Shown one piece after another: positions 62,585 through 64,000 of a stretch of DNA of 64,000 bases. Position 1 is the first letter of the stretch. Each line of letters begins with the position of its first letter. The stretch covers positions 39,029,130 to 39,093,129 of the forward strand of contig CM032669.1 of assembly GCA_019095985.1 (NCBI GenBank), read 5' to 3'. Position numbers and translations under genes: made by a program. The notes below the pieces were generated by a model. It saw nothing but the letters and a program-made list of their open reading frames with translations. It was not told where the DNA came from and ran no database searches. Source of the DNA: Streblospio benedicti. Lineage: Eukaryota; Annelida; Polychaeta; Spionida; Spionidae.

Positions 62585-64000
62585 CTGAAAACAAAAGTAT
62601 ACGTTAAATATTCGTTTGTTCAAATTTTCAAGTGGTGAGTGAGATCAAATTTTGTAGTCGTACCGCGGAAGGGATGTGTAAGTTTGTATATTGGCGAAAC
62701 TTCAAAGATACTCAAAACCGGGACAGTTCAATCACCGCTGTCACCAGAATACCGTCACATCCGCCTACACTCGCACCCACCTGACAGACGATCACACCAC
62801 TCTCTACTGGAGGCTCATTTTTTGTCTGCTTTTTCAAACAGTGGTTCTTTATTGAACACTCATTTGCACAAGGTTTTTACATTATATGTACAGTCTACAA
62901 CTATCCTTTTGTGCTAGTTTTTATAAGCTCACATTGAAAGCCTTTCGGACCTTCCCGGTCCTTCTTCAGTCTGCCAACTGACTAATGGTCATGTGATCGT
63001 TGAAAGAAAGATCAGGGAGGCCATTCACATCAGGCGCCTCAAGCCCGACCTAAATAAGAACGTGGGGGCCGCCGACCTGCCAGCCATCTACACCAACATC
63101 CTAACAGCCTCTGCCGACGACGTCACACCACGATCACGTGACGATTAGGCAGTTGGCAGACTGAAGAAGGACCGGGAAGGTCCGAAAGGCTTTCAATGTG
63201 AGCTTATAAAAACTAGCACAAAAGGATAGTTGTAGACTGTATATATAAAAATGGTTCTTCTGTAGATTTCACTTGTCTTGGGAAAAGTGGTTCTTTTGCA
63301 CTAGTATTATTTGCTTCCTTGAAGCCTCTCTCCAAAAATAGTTCTATTCCAGCTTTACCATAAATAGTAACTTACAGAGACAAGTTGAGATTAAAACAGT
63401 ATTAATCAGCATGTCTAACACATTTTAGGAAAATGCTGTGCACATGGTGATGTTTGTTTTACTGCAATCCTATTTAAAGTGGAGCTGGGATCTGCCGACT
63501 CGGTAACGGCAGCAGCAGATTTGTATTGAACAATCGCATTCTCACCTTATCTTTTAACCAAATACATTCGGCATTTAGACAGCTAGCTAGCTAGTAATGA
63601 AGATTTATCGAAATGTAGGCTAGGATTGTCGGGTTACATATCTTTATGCGGTAAAATGTAGTCGAAGAATTTTTTAACCAGTTGCCTCACGAAAACGAGC
63701 TTTATACCAAAATATACCAGCAATCCTCTTTCATTATAAAGAATGTATATTGAAGCATATTGATTTGAATAATATCATTTACAAATATGCATTGGCAACA
63801 TATGATGCATATTGCTTAAATACATAACTATTTTAAAACAAGTTAATAGGCAAATTAATCAAAATTTGTAATTAGTATGAAATCCAAGCATAACGTTCTC
63901 ATATTTGTCATTAAACTTTTCATTTCATGATAACATGTTGTAAACCTATTAAAAATATATTTTGTCAGTATACAAGCTGCCTTGAAGTGACCAAAACCAA
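62585..64000. other. sequence upstream of the first visible exon
   Basis: No further minus-strand exon with good splice sites was found. Besides the Penelope-type remnant at 62640-63241 the stretch looks intronic and AT-rich, so the 5' end of the gene lies beyond 64000. Confidence 0.5.
62640..63241 (+). mobile_element. Penelope-like element remnant with inverted ends
   Basis: GIY-YIG start GCVSLYIGETSKILKTG at about 62670 and, after an interruption, C-terminal block REAIHIRRLKPDLNKN then ADLPAIYTNILT (about 63018-63110). Arms 62887-62985 and 63147-63241 are inverted copies (ACAGTCTACAACTATCCTTT, then TTTATAAGCTCACATTGAAA). Both arms contain CTGAAGAA, stem GGACC/GGTCC, GAAAGGC. Truncated and inactive. 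Confidence 0.75.

Noticed and set aside
1-64000. Retroviral, LTR-type or Polinton fossils
   Set aside because: No gag, protease, integrase, envelope or capsid-like motif and no paired LTRs were recognised. The inverted-arm units at 7 and 63 kb carry GIY-YIG Penelope signatures instead.
1-64000. CRISPR-like or bacterial operon features
   Set aside because: Tandem repeats present are microsatellites, coding repeats or transposon parts. Gene structure is plainly eukaryotic.

Overview
The window is animal nuclear DNA. Genes are split into many short exons with GT-AG introns of roughly 0.3-4 kb, base composition is AT-rich, and the introns are full of LINEs, Penelope-like retroelements, tRNA-derived SINEs, foldback elements and MITEs. 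Together with a receptor-for-egg-jelly/polycystin-1 family gene, this fits a marine invertebrate bilaterian (mollusc, echinoderm, hemichordate or amphioxus type). I cannot fix the phylum from sequence alone. Two 100-N assembly gaps lie at 3044-3143 and 49168-49267.

One host gene dominates: a polycystin-1-like / REJ-family membrane protein on the minus strand, from beyond 62584 down to a stop codon at 17242. I traced 34 exons by reading both splice sites of each. Every intron phase agrees with its neighbour, and the exons sum to 5367 nt, i.e. 1788 residues plus stop. The 5' end is outside the window. Domain order is: unassigned N-terminal part, REJ module (about residues 99-495), GAIN region, GPS cleavage motif CHCTHLS (residues 939-945), TM1, cytoplasmic PLAT domain, TM2, TM3, a huge Asn/Ser-rich repeat loop (about 1270-1660), TM4, TM5, then a short acidic tail. 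The gene stops just before the point where 11-TM polycystin-1 proteins continue into the TOP/polycystin domain and the channel-like TM6-TM11. It therefore appears to be a five-TM, channel-less polycystin-1.

Region by region: 1-5 kb is AT-rich flank with a suspicious, homopolymer-loaded stretch (1.3-3.04 kb) beside a gap. 5.3-5.64 kb is a MITE. 5.8-12.4 kb is a decayed L1/Tx1-type LINE broken by two later insertions, a Penelope-like element with 11-bp target duplication and a 2.5-kb DNA transposon. 12.5-13.9 kb is a transposon within a transposon. 15 kb has a microsatellite and a Helitron-like 3' end. 17.2-62.6 kb is the polycystin gene. Its introns hold a CR1/Jockey-type LINE (38.5-41.2 kb), a piggyBac-like element with its empty site preserved in a neighbouring duplicate (47.8-48.9 kb), two equal-length 367-bp TTAA foldbacks, a hAT-like MITE with perfect 8-bp target duplication (60.86-61.24 kb), SINEs and Penelope-like debris. 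62.6-63.25 kb is another Penelope-like remnant with inverted ends.

The points most worth a second look are the shortened polycystin with its 82-residue repeat loop and duplicated exon, repeated local duplication of exon edges in the PLAT-TM part, several TEs lying within 15-35 bp of splice sites, and a recurring hammerhead-ribozyme-like hairpin in the Penelope-type remnants. No tRNA gene, rRNA, CRISPR array or intact transposon was recognised, and no retroviral, LTR or Polinton fossil was recognised.
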